Shown: positions 9,970-17,620 of the stretch, one piece after another
Position numbering within the stretch: position 1 is the stretch's first letter
How the letters are laid out: the number at the start of each line of letters is the position of its first letter
Source: CAZTPJ01 sp964614515
GTDB taxonomy: Bacteria; Planctomycetota; Phycisphaerae; Phycisphaerales; UBA1924
DNA length: 64,000 nucleotides
NCBI GenBank assembly: GCA_964614515.1
Contig: CAZTPJ010000009.1
Span: 1-64,000, forward strand
Direction of reading: 5' to 3'
Program-made: the position numbers and the translations under genes
The notes under the pieces: model-generated
The model's database searches: none
What the model was told of the DNA's origin: nothing
Seen by the model: the letters and a program-made list of their open reading frames with translations, nothing else

Positions 9970-11648
9970 CCGGGCGCACGGCCGAACGCGACGTTGTCCG
10001 CGTCGAGTCACCCGGCACACCGCCGAAGCGTGCGCCCGCCACCGACAGAACGCAACACCTTGATGACGCATCAACGACTGTGATCGCTGATGACACCGCG
10101 CCCGATGCGAACGCGGCCGCATCCCCCGACTTCGATTGCTCACCCAGCGCTGAGTTCCTGGATGTGATTCCCCACGACTACGCCCGTCGGCATCTGCTGC
10201 TGAGCGAGGGCACGCGCGAGGGGCATGAGGCGCTGCGCATCACCGATCGCACGCCGGCCACGGCCGCGTTCAACGTCGGCGTGCGTCTGGCGCGGCCGAT
10301 TCACACGCGGCTGGCCCCGGCCGAGGAACTCGCGGCGGCGATCGACCGCGCGTACGCGATGCGCGCTGAATCAACCACAGACCCCTCGCGCGATGGCGAC
10401 CTGCCGGCGGTGGTGATCGAGGGGTCGGTCGATGTGGATGCTGATCTCGCGCAGGCGGCGCGCGATGCCGATGTGCTGCACACACAGGGCAAGGCCCCGG
10501 CTGTGCGTCTCGTCGATCTGCTCTTCTTCGAGGCCTTGCTGCGAAGCGCCAGCGATGTGCATGTTCAGCCGCTTCGAGACCGCGTGCTGGTGCGGTATCG
10601 GCTTGATGGCACGCTGCACACGGTGCGCGAACTGCCCGCGAGCGTGGCGTCGGCGGTGGTCAGCCGGATCAAGGTGATGGCACGGCTGGATCTGGCCGAG
10701 CGGCGCGCCCCGCAGGATGGAAGGGCGGCGATCACGATCGGTCGCGGTGAGCACGCGGGCCGTCGCGTGGATCTGCGCGTGAGCACGATTCCAAGCACGT
10801 TCGGGGAGCGGGTGGTCGTGCGCCTGCTCGATCCGGCGCGATCGCCGCACCTGTCATCGTTCGCGGCCCTGGGCATGCCCGCGGAGGTCGAGTCGCGCTG
10901 GCGCACGCGCTGCGCCATGGCCAGCGGCATCGCCCTCTCCACAGGCCCAACAGGCAGCGGCAAGACGACCACGCTCTACGCTACGCTCGCCTGGATCAGC
11001 GCCAGAGCCGCCGGGGGGCAGGCCCGCGGATGCGAACTGAACATCATGACCATCGAGGATCCCGTCGAGTACGACCTGTCCTCCGACCTGGCCATCACGC
11101 AGATGCAGGTGGACTCGAAGAAGAAGGTCACGTTCGCGGCCGGCCTTCGCCACATCCTTCGCCAGGATCCCGACGTGATCATGGTCGGCGAGATTCGCGA
11201 TGAGGAGACGGCGCGCATGGCCGTGCAGGCCAGCCTCACGGGCCACCTCGTGCTATCCACCTTGCATACCGAAAGCGCAGTCGGCGCGCCCGTGCGATTG
11301 ATCGACCTGGGCGTGGAGCCGTTCCTGGTCTCATCCTCGCTGTCGGTGGTGCTGGCCCAGCGACTGGTGCGCAAGGTGCATGGGGACTGCGGCGGCGCGG
11401 GCTGCGAGGGTTGCCTGAGCACGGGATGGAAGGGTCGCACGGGCGTGTTTGAACTGCTCATGCTCGACGCGATGCTTCGCGACATGGTCGGCGAGCGGGA
11501 GTCCGCGGGACGACTGCGCGATGAGGCCCGGCGACGCGGCATGACCACGCTGCGCGAGTCCGGCCTGCGCCTCGTCGGCGATGGCATCACCACGACCGAA
11601 GAAGTCGCCCGCGTCATCGACTGGACCGAGGAAGGAGGCGACCCATGA
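9966..11648 (+). CDS. gspE: Type II secretion ATPase GspE
   Basis: A 560-residue GspE/PilB-family hexameric ATPase that would power pseudopilus assembly. Visible motifs are Walker A GPTGSGKTTT at about residue 325, the Asp/Walker B region DPDVIMVGEIRDEETA, and the His box LVLSTLHTESA. The usual N1E-like domain (DVHVQPLRDRVLVRYRLDG) precedes them. The C-terminal zinc region is reduced: only CGGAGCEGC remains, lacking the usual two separated CxxC pairs. The start at ATG 9966 is chosen because it overlaps the gspD stop (ATGA); an upstream ATG at 9936 would overlap gspD further. The product is cytoplasmic and membrane-associated through GspL. Confidence 0.92.
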   Translation: MTGRTAERDVVRVESPGTPPKRAPATDRTQHLDDASTTVIADDTAPDANAAASPDFDCSPSAEFLDVIPHDYARRHLLLSEGTREGHEALRITDRTPATAAFNVGVRLARPIHTRLAPAEELAAAIDRAYAMRAESTTDPSRDGDLPAVVIEGSVDVDADLAQAARDADVLHTQGKAPAVRLVDLLFFEALLRSASDVHVQPLRDRVLVRYRLDGTLHTVRELPASVASAVVSRIKVMARLDLAERRAPQDGRAAITIGRGEHAGRRVDLRVSTIPSTFGERVVVRLLDPARSPHLSSFAALGMPAEVESRWRTRCAMASGIALSTGPTGSGKTTTLYATLAWISARAAGGQARGCELNIMTIEDPVEYDLSSDLAITQMQVDSKKKVTFAAGLRHILRQDPDVIMVGEIRDEETARMAVQASLTGHLVLSTLHTESAVGAPVRLIDLGVEPFLVSSSLSVVLAQRLVRKVHGDCGGAGCEGCLSTGWKGRTGVFELLMLDAMLRDMVGERESAGRLRDEARRRGMTTLRESGLRLVGDGITTTEEVARVIDWTEEGGDP

Positions 11649-12163
11649 CCGCGGAACAGTCGCGCGAACCTGTCGAGCCGGCCACGCTTCCACTCCCCAC
11701 GGCCGCGCCACAGCGCGGAAGTACGGTGCGCTGGATCATCATGGCAATCGGCGTGCTTGTGTCGGGAGTTTGGGCGCTACGGCCGCTGGCGGATCCGCAC
11801 GTTGAGCCTTCCGACATCGGCCCGCTGGCCCCAACCGGCGAACCCGCGCGGGTCGCGCTGGATCTGGACGCCTTCCGCGCGCCGCTGTGGGTCGCCCCCC
11901 CCGCGCCGCCACCGCCAGCGCCCGCGCCAAAGCCGCCACCACCACCGCCGCCGCTGAAGATCGAACTCCTCGCCATCACCCGCGATGAGAATGGGAATCG
12001 CGCGGTGCTCTACGATGCCGATACCGATCGCATCCACATCGTCGCCCCCGGCGATCGCCTCGCCGACCGCACCGTCGAACAGGTGCGCGATGACATCGTC
12101 AGCATCCGCACCGCCCACGGCCTGACCACCTTGACGCTTCGCCGCGATGGAGGGCGATCATGA
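11645..12163 (+). CDS. GspC-like inner-membrane protein with proline-rich linker
   Basis: 172 residues: short cytoplasmic tail, one membrane segment at about residues 28-46 (WIIMAIGVLVSGVWAL), then a Pro-rich linker (PPPPPAPAPK-like, residues 85-105) and a small C-terminal domain resembling the GspC homology region (ELLAITRDENGNRAVLYD, then a VAPGDRLADRTVEQV stretch). GspC normally links the inner-membrane platform to the secretin. It overlaps gspE and the next gene by four bases each. The assignment rests on topology, domain pattern and operon position more than on strong motif identity. Confidence 0.6.
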   Translation: MTAEQSREPVEPATLPLPTAAPQRGSTVRWIIMAIGVLVSGVWALRPLADPHVEPSDIGPLAPTGEPARVALDLDAFRAPLWVAPPAPPPPAPAPKPPPPPPPLKIELLAITRDENGNRAVLYDADTDRIHIVAPGDRLADRTVEQVRDDIVSIRTAHGLTTLTLRRDGGRS

Positions 12164-12990
12164 ATCGCCCGTCCACGCATGCGCTGCGATGGCCGCCGGA
12201 GCGGTTCTATTGGGCCGTGCTCGATGCGCCCGGCGTGCGAAGCGCCGGGGCCTTGCCGCCGGGCCTTCTGCCGCTGCTCGAAGAGCACATCCCCATCCCC
12301 CTCGATGACCTTCACGCCGTCGCCGCGCCCCTCGACACCGCGCGGCTGCTGGTGTGCGCGGCAGCGCGGAAGGACCTTGACGACATCGAGGCGGGTGCAT
12401 CAGCGCTCACGCCCTCGCGAATCCCACCGGAGATCGCCGACAGCGCTGATCCATCGCAACTGAACCTCCTCGTCGGCGATTACGAACCGCGGGGAGTGCG
12501 ACGCGCTCGCCTGCAAGCCCACGCGCTGTCGGCCGCGATGGTCCTGCTCTGCGCAGGGCTTGTCACCCTGGGCCTGGTTCGACGCGCAGCACACTACGAT
12601 GAAGTGGCCTCGATCGCCCGCGCCACGGCCGCAACCGCCGCGACGGCAACTCTGCACGATCCATCATCACACTTCGCCCTTCGCGAGATGCAGACGGTGC
12701 GTGACAATCTAAAGCGCGCCGCAGGAGTCGCGCCGCCCGCCGATGCCGCGCCCGCTCTGGCCGCGCTGCTCGCCGCCTGGCCCGCCGATGTGCCCTCGAC
12801 GCCGCAGACCATCACCGCCACGGCGGATGAACTGTCGGTCTCGGTCGCGGTGGCGGGTGATCCGGCCGCGTTCCTGGCGGCGATGGAGCCGCCGATGGGT
12901 TGGACGATGGATCAGCCGCGCCTGAACGCGGCCGGCGAGGTCACGCGCATCGTCATCCGCCTGCGCCACGCGCGAAAGGAACCATCGTGA
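12160..12990 (+). CDS. GspL/PilN-like assembly protein
   Basis: 276 residues with an N-terminal cytoplasmic part, one membrane helix near residues 121-141 (SAAMVLLCAGLVTLGLV) and a periplasmic domain ending in a small ferredoxin-like fold region (LSVSVAVAGDPAAFLAAM). This matches GspL or PilN, which recruit the ATPase and connect to GspM/PilO. It sits between the GspC-like and GspM-like genes with four-base overlaps on both sides. The actin-like domain expected in full GspL appears short or absent, so a PilN-type reading is equally possible. Confidence 0.55.
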   Translation: MNRPSTHALRWPPERFYWAVLDAPGVRSAGALPPGLLPLLEEHIPIPLDDLHAVAAPLDTARLLVCAAARKDLDDIEAGASALTPSRIPPEIADSADPSQLNLLVGDYEPRGVRRARLQAHALSAAMVLLCAGLVTLGLVRRAAHYDEVASIARATAATAATATLHDPSSHFALREMQTVRDNLKRAAGVAPPADAAPALAALLAAWPADVPSTPQTITATADELSVSVAVAGDPAAFLAAMEPPMGWTMDQPRLNAAGEVTRIVIRLRHARKEPS

Positions 12991-13496
12991 GACCCACCAT
13001 CGTCGGACTTTGGATCGTGGTCATCCTCGCGTCGGGCGTGATGGTGGCCGTCTCCGGCCGTAGCGCAACCACGGCCGCCTCGCGGGCCCGCATTGAAACC
13101 GCTCGCGCCCATGAGATGATTACATGTGCCCATGAGATCGCACATCTGCGAGCCGTCGCGCCACGCTGGACAGATGAATCATCACCGCAACCCGATCTCG
13201 CCCAGCGCCTGGGTGCGGTGATCGCCACGGCCGGACTGCCCGCATCGACGCTCGCGATGTTGACGCCGGATTCGCGATCGGCCGCCATCACGCTGACTGG
13301 GCTGACGCTGCCAAGGCTGGGCGCGCTGCTCGACCTGTGGCGCGAGCAGGGCGCGGATTGGATCGTGACGAACATCGAACTTGCGCCCCAGTCGCTCGGC
13401 CGTCGCGCAGCCGACATCCCGCCCGGCGCGGACCTGCCCCTGAACATCCTTGTGCGCATGGAATCCATCCACGCAGGCACGGAGCCGACGCGATGA
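12987..13496 (+). CDS. GspM/PilO-like membrane protein
   Basis: 169 residues from a GTG start that overlaps the previous stop (GTGA), preferred over the longer frame opening at 12900 that would lie inside the GspL-like gene. One N-terminal membrane helix at residues 5-23 (IVGLWIVVILASGVMVAVSG) is followed by an Ala/Arg/Glu-rich helical segment and a small alpha/beta domain. This is the GspM or PilO plan, normally partnering GspL/PilN. It is named mainly from topology and operon order. Confidence 0.5.
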   Translation: MRPTIVGLWIVVILASGVMVAVSGRSATTAASRARIETARAHEMITCAHEIAHLRAVAPRWTDESSPQPDLAQRLGAVIATAGLPASTLAMLTPDSRSAAITLTGLTLPRLGALLDLWREQGADWIVTNIELAPQSLGRRAADIPPGADLPLNILVRMESIHAGTEPTR

Positions 13497-14179
13497 ACAG
13501 ACGCCGCCTTCGACCGCCGCGAGTCGCCTTGAGACATCGTGCGCATGCCTCATGCCTCATCCCTCATGCCATTCTTCCGCGTCACAACCACGGGCGAGCG
13601 GTGCTGCGCCGTTATGACCTCTTGTTCGCCGTCATTCTTGTGATCTCGCTCCTTCCCGCGTGTGCCTCCAACGCCCCTGGCCCCTATGCGCCGAGGTCCG
13701 AGGCCTTCCGCGACACGAACAAGGCCCAGCGCCTCAACCACGAGGCCGCGGCCATTCTTACATCCGACCCCGATCGCGCCGAGAGGCTCCTCCGCGACGC
13801 CCTCACCGCCGACCTCTACTTCGGCCCCGCGCATAACAACCTCGGCGTCGTGTATCTTAACAAAGGCATGCTCTACGAAGCCGCCGGCGAGTTCGAGTGG
13901 GCACGCAAACTCATGCCCGGCCATCCAGATCCACGCCTGAACCTCGCCCTCGTTCTCGAACGCGCCGGAAGAACCGATGAAGCCCTCGCCACCTACGCCA
14001 CCGCCCTCGAAGTCTACCCCGACCACATCCCAACAATCCAAGCCCTCGCCAGCCTCCAACTCCGCGCCAACAAACCCGACGACCGCACCCCAGCCTACCT
14101 CGACGACATCACCCTCCGCGGCCAAACCCAAGCCTGGCGCGACTGGGCACGAATGCAGCGGCTAAAGTCGCGGCCGTGA
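13493..14179 (+). CDS. TPR lipoprotein closing the secretion operon
   Basis: 228 residues. A long basic N-terminal region precedes a signal sequence with lipobox LLPAC near residue 58, so the mature protein is probably a lipoprotein. About three TPR motifs follow (AHNNLGVVYLNKGMLYEAAG, LNLALVLERAGRTDEALATY). ATG 13493 overlaps the preceding stop. Small TPR lipoproteins such as PilF/PilW act as pilotins that place the secretin in the outer membrane, and that is a reasonable role here, inferred from position. The unusually long n-region suggests a later start may be used, but no internal ATG is well placed. Confidence 0.6.
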   Translation: MNRRRLRPPRVALRHRAHASCLIPHAILPRHNHGRAVLRRYDLLFAVILVISLLPACASNAPGPYAPRSEAFRDTNKAQRLNHEAAAILTSDPDRAERLLRDALTADLYFGPAHNNLGVVYLNKGMLYEAAGEFEWARKLMPGHPDPRLNLALVLERAGRTDEALATYATALEVYPDHIPTIQALASLQLRANKPDDRTPAYLDDITLRGQTQAWRDWARMQRLKSRP

Positions 14180-14262
14180 TGCGGGAGTGGCGCGAGAGGT
14201 GTGCGCATCGGAATCCTCAGCCTCCCGCGTGTACCCCTTTCGAGGGGAAGGTCACATCGAAA

Positions 14263-14610
14263 TCACTTCTTCTTCCGTTTCTTGCGGCGGCTTCGACTCG
14301 AGGCTGCCTGCACTGCTCGCCGTTCAGAGCGACCCCCTCGGCCCGACATCAAATCGGCTGATCGCTTTGTCGTTTTGGCACGGCGGCCTCCTTTAGATGG
14401 GGTCCGACGTCGTGTCATCTCGGCCGGTTTCGTACGCTTGATCGCTAAGGGAAGCGAGGCATCAATCACAATACACCGAATCTCCATCGGCTCCGGTGAC
14501 CCGGCCGTCACCGCATTGGCTTGCTGCTCAAGGCATTTGCGCGCTTCTTCCGGTGTGTTCCATAGCGGTCGGTATCGGGCTGCGGCCTTCCCTCTCCCCA
14601 TCCAGACCAC
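14263..14610 (-). CDS. Small hypothetical protein with very basic tail
   Basis: 115 residues from a GTG start (an ATG lies three codons later). The N-terminal half reads like an ordinary small globular protein (NTPEEARKCLEQQANAVTAG, then IRCIVIDASLPLAIKR). The last 50 residues are rich in Lys/Arg/Ser and end in RSRRKKRKKK, a pattern common in nucleic-acid-binding tails. I do not recognise a family, no strong ribosome site is visible, and the gene stands alone between the secretion operon and a FG-GAP remnant. It may be spurious. Confidence 0.3.
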   Translation of the reverse strand: MVWMGRGKAAARYRPLWNTPEEARKCLEQQANAVTAGSPEPMEIRCIVIDASLPLAIKRTKPAEMTRRRTPSKGGRRAKTTKRSADLMSGRGGRSERRAVQAASSRSRRKKRKKK

Positions 14611-14644
14611 GACGTAGGCCTAGGTCATCGAGGGCGGCCCCACG

Positions 14645-15190
14645 ATGGGCACAACGCCGACGCGATCCTGGCTCGGTGCCGCTCGCGATGATTGGTTCGG
14701 GCACTCCGTGGCCGCAGTCGGCGACGTCGATGGCTGTGGTCGCTCTGATCTGCTCATCGGTGCGCCCTACAACAATCAGATGGCCGTCAACGCGGACGCG
14801 GCGTATCTGTTTCTCGGCGAAGATCCCGACGTCGCCGCCGCCGACTTCCTTGGGCAATCCGCGGATGCGCCGTTCGGCTGGTCCATCGCCGGTGCGGGAG
14901 ACTTAGCCGGCAACGACCGGTCGGACGTGCTTGTCGGCGGACGATTTCAGGCCTCGGGCGGCCTGGCCTTTGCAGGACGCATCTACCTCTTCGAGAGCGG
15001 TCTTCCACTTTCAACCACCCCCATGACCCACGCTGACCGTGTGGCGACCAACGACTGGTTCGGAACGTCCGTCGCGGGCGTGCCGCGATTCATCAGCGAG
15101 GAACCTCACGCGATCATCGGCGGCGCGCCCCTGCACGACGGCGCCGCCCCTAGCGCCGGCGTCGCACTGATCTTCATCCGCCAAAGGTGA
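14645..15190 (+). pseudogene. FG-GAP (integrin-alpha-like) repeat fragment
   Basis: 181 residues containing two to three FG-GAP repeats: DWFGHSVAAVGDVDGCGRSD, APFGWSIAGAGDLAGNDRSD and DWFGTSVAGVP. Each carries the Asp-rich calcium-binding loop of beta-propeller proteins. There is no signal peptide and too few repeats for a seven-bladed propeller. The same frame upstream reads VIEGGPT before meeting two TAG stops, so this looks like the 3' remnant of a larger secreted propeller protein. It could still be expressed from ATG 14645. Confidence 0.55.
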
Positions 15191-15484
15191 TGCTTGTTCG
15201 CATCGGCGGCACGAGATGCTCCACGTTCCCGGCTGGACACTCAGTCACCAGCGCCGGCCGTTACCGACACCTGGCAACGCAGCACCGATGCGGTAAGTCC
15301 GCGGCGAATGCGTGCGAACAGTGCGTAATGCTTCAATTGCTGCGAGTGTTTGGCGGCGCAACTCGCGACGGATAAGGCGATGCCGCCCGAACACGATAAT
15401 ATAAGTCCTCGGATTAGCCATCGAGTTTGTGGTATCATCATGACATACTGCGAAGCGCTATGATCGCAGTGCAGGAGGTGAGCC

Positions 15485-17530
15485 ATGCGAGAGAAGTTCT
15501 TCACCGTATTGGGAACCATTTTCGCCGTGCATCTTGCGTCGGGGCAGCCGGCTTGCGATGTCGAGGAACTCGCCCGCGTCGGCGGGGAGTTTCGCGTGGT
15601 GTCCGGCGACGGCGACATCGTCGTCGTCAGCGCTGGCACGCGCCTGCTCGTGCTTGACGTGTCGGACCCATCACGGCCGCACGTCGTCGGCACGGCCGAG
15701 GATGTCGGCGAAGCGTGGACGCATCGTCTGGCGGGCGACCATGCGTTCGTGGTGGTCGGCGATCAACTCCGCGTGTTTGATCTATCCGATCCGACGAATC
15801 CAACGCAGATCAGCGCCGTCACGCCGCTTCCGGGCAGGACCATCCTGGATCGCCCGGCGATCGATGGGAACACGGTCTATCTTCTGTACGCAGGAAATGA
15901 GACGTCCGTTGTGTCGATGGATGTCTCGAATCGTGCGAATCCGGTTGTGTTCGACGTCATCAGTACCCGCGAGACGTACTGGTTCTCGCACATCACGGCC
16001 GCGGGCGGCGTGGTCGCGGCGACGGTGACGCCGGCGAGCGGCGCGAGCGACGTGTGGTTCATCGACGCGAGCGATCCGGCGAATCTCATCTCGGCCGCGA
16101 CTGTGCCGACCTCGCGCTATGCGGGCGATGTCGCGACCAACGGCGCGTTCACGTATGTATTCAACTCGTATCACATCGACATGTACGACACGTCCGACCC
16201 GTATCAACCGCGAATCGTCGGACAGATCACGCCTTGGGCCTGGTACACGGGGGAACTCGAACTCGAAGGCGACAGACTCTTCGCGACGATCGGTCACGAT
16301 CCTGGCGGCGGTTCCGTCGTCGCGTACGACCTTTCGATTCCCACGCAGCCCGTGTCGCTTGGCTCAGTACGCACAAGAGACATGGCGTGGAGTCTCGCGA
16401 CAAGCGGCGGTCAGGCGCTTGTCCTGTTTGATTCCGCGATGAATGTGGTTGGAGGCGATCCTGCGGCCATCATTGGCACGCTGGCCTCCGAGGGATCGGT
16501 GGGTTCCGTGGCCGTGCGCGATGGACGCATGTATGTCGCTTCCACGTCCGGGCTGCATGTGTATGACGTGAGCGATCCGAGCACGCCCGTCAAGACGGGT
16601 GAGGCACTGGCGTACATGCGACCCTCGAACGGTTGGTCGCGATTGGCGGTCCACGGCCATTTGGTGTACTTCGCTCAAGGCTCCGAGTTGCGGGTCTACG
16701 ACACGTCGTCCGGCGCACCAGTGCTTCTCGCCGCGCCCGGACTCCCCTGCGCTGGCTTGGGGGACGCCGATGGTCCTGTGGTCATCACGACGTGCCAAAG
16801 CGACAGCATGTCGATCATGTTCGTTGATCTGACGGACCCGATGCAGCCGCGTACATCTCCACGACTGACATTCACACGAAACGTCAGCGCTGTGGCCATC
16901 GACAATGGGATCGCGCTGGTCAGCGCGGATGCGCTGCATGTGTTCGATGTCTCCGATCCCGTGTCGCCGACGCTCATCACGACGCTTCCGGATCGTCCGG
17001 GCGACCTTGAACTCAAAGATGGCTTCGCCTACGCGTGCTTTGCCTTCGGCGCGGTGACGGTTTTTGACATGCGCGATCCAGCGCATCCCATGCCGATCGG
17101 AAACATCAGCAGGCACAAAGGCGGACACCGGGCCATCGTCGCCGAAGGAACTCGCCTGTACAGCGCGCTGTATTCCCCCATGGGCCTTGCGATTCATGAC
17201 ATCGCCGACCCCACTCGGCCGCACATTCTCGCCTCCTTCGATGCGCCGGTTCAGGCGACCGACGTGGCCGTGGATGATGACGGCCTGATCGCGTTCGCGC
17301 GTGGCTCGCGCGGCGTCTCATTGCTTCGCACATGTGATTCCTGCTTCCCGGATTGTGATCTGTCCACGGGTTATGGCGTGCTCGATGTGTTCGACTTTCT
17401 CTGTTTCCTCAACCGCTTTGACGCGGGCTATCCGTATGCGTGCAACTGCGACACATCCACGGGCCAGGGCGTGTGCGACATCTTTGATCTGATTTGCTTT
17501 GGCAATGCCTTCGCCGCGGGCTGTCCATGA
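15485..17530 (+). CDS. Secreted LVIVD-type beta-propeller protein with GC-type dockerin
   Basis: 681 residues with a signal peptide (FFTVLGTIFAVHLASGQP). There are about ten repeats of the pattern LxVxDVSDPSxPxxVG (e.g. LLVLDVSDPSRPHVVGTA, LHVYDVSDPSTPVKTG), which is the LVIVD repeat of surface beta-propellers. The last 65 residues are the paired Cys-rich module CFPDCDLSTGYGVLDVFDFL ... CDIFDLICFGNAFAAGCP. GGAGGTG lies six bases before the ATG, fixing the start. Binding function is unknown; the C-terminal module probably anchors or sorts it outside the cell. It converges with the next gene on a shared hairpin. Confidence 0.8.
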   Translation: MREKFFTVLGTIFAVHLASGQPACDVEELARVGGEFRVVSGDGDIVVVSAGTRLLVLDVSDPSRPHVVGTAEDVGEAWTHRLAGDHAFVVVGDQLRVFDLSDPTNPTQISAVTPLPGRTILDRPAIDGNTVYLLYAGNETSVVSMDVSNRANPVVFDVISTRETYWFSHITAAGGVVAATVTPASGASDVWFIDASDPANLISAATVPTSRYAGDVATNGAFTYVFNSYHIDMYDTSDPYQPRIVGQITPWAWYTGELELEGDRLFATIGHDPGGGSVVAYDLSIPTQPVSLGSVRTRDMAWSLATSGGQALVLFDSAMNVVGGDPAAIIGTLASEGSVGSVAVRDGRMYVASTSGLHVYDVSDPSTPVKTGEALAYMRPSNGWSRLAVHGHLVYFAQGSELRVYDTSSGAPVLLAAPGLPCAGLGDADGPVVITTCQSDSMSIMFVDLTDPMQPRTSPRLTFTRNVSAVAIDNGIALVSADALHVFDVSDPVSPTLITTLPDRPGDLELKDGFAYACFAFGAVTVFDMRDPAHPMPIGNISRHKGGHRAIVAEGTRLYSALYSPMGLAIHDIADPTRPHILASFDAPVQATDVAVDDDGLIAFARGSRGVSLLRTCDSCFPDCDLSTGYGVLDVFDFLCFLNRFDAGYPYACNCDTSTGQGVCDIFDLICFGNAFAAGCP

Positions 17531-17561
17531 GGCGGCGTCTCACCATTCCCGCGCAAACAAT

Positions 17562-17594
17562 GAACCAACCCCGCGCAGGGCGCGGGGTTGGTTC
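17562..17594. terminator. Bidirectional hairpin between two convergent dockerin genes
   Basis: A perfect 14-bp stem (GAACCAACCCCGCG with its complement at 17581-17594) and a 5-base loop lie between the stop at 17530 and the convergent stop at 17621. There is no long T run on either side, so termination is inferred from stem strength and placement. Confidence 0.65.
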
Positions 17595-17620
17595 GTATGC
17601 GATGGTTCAAGCGCTGTGCC

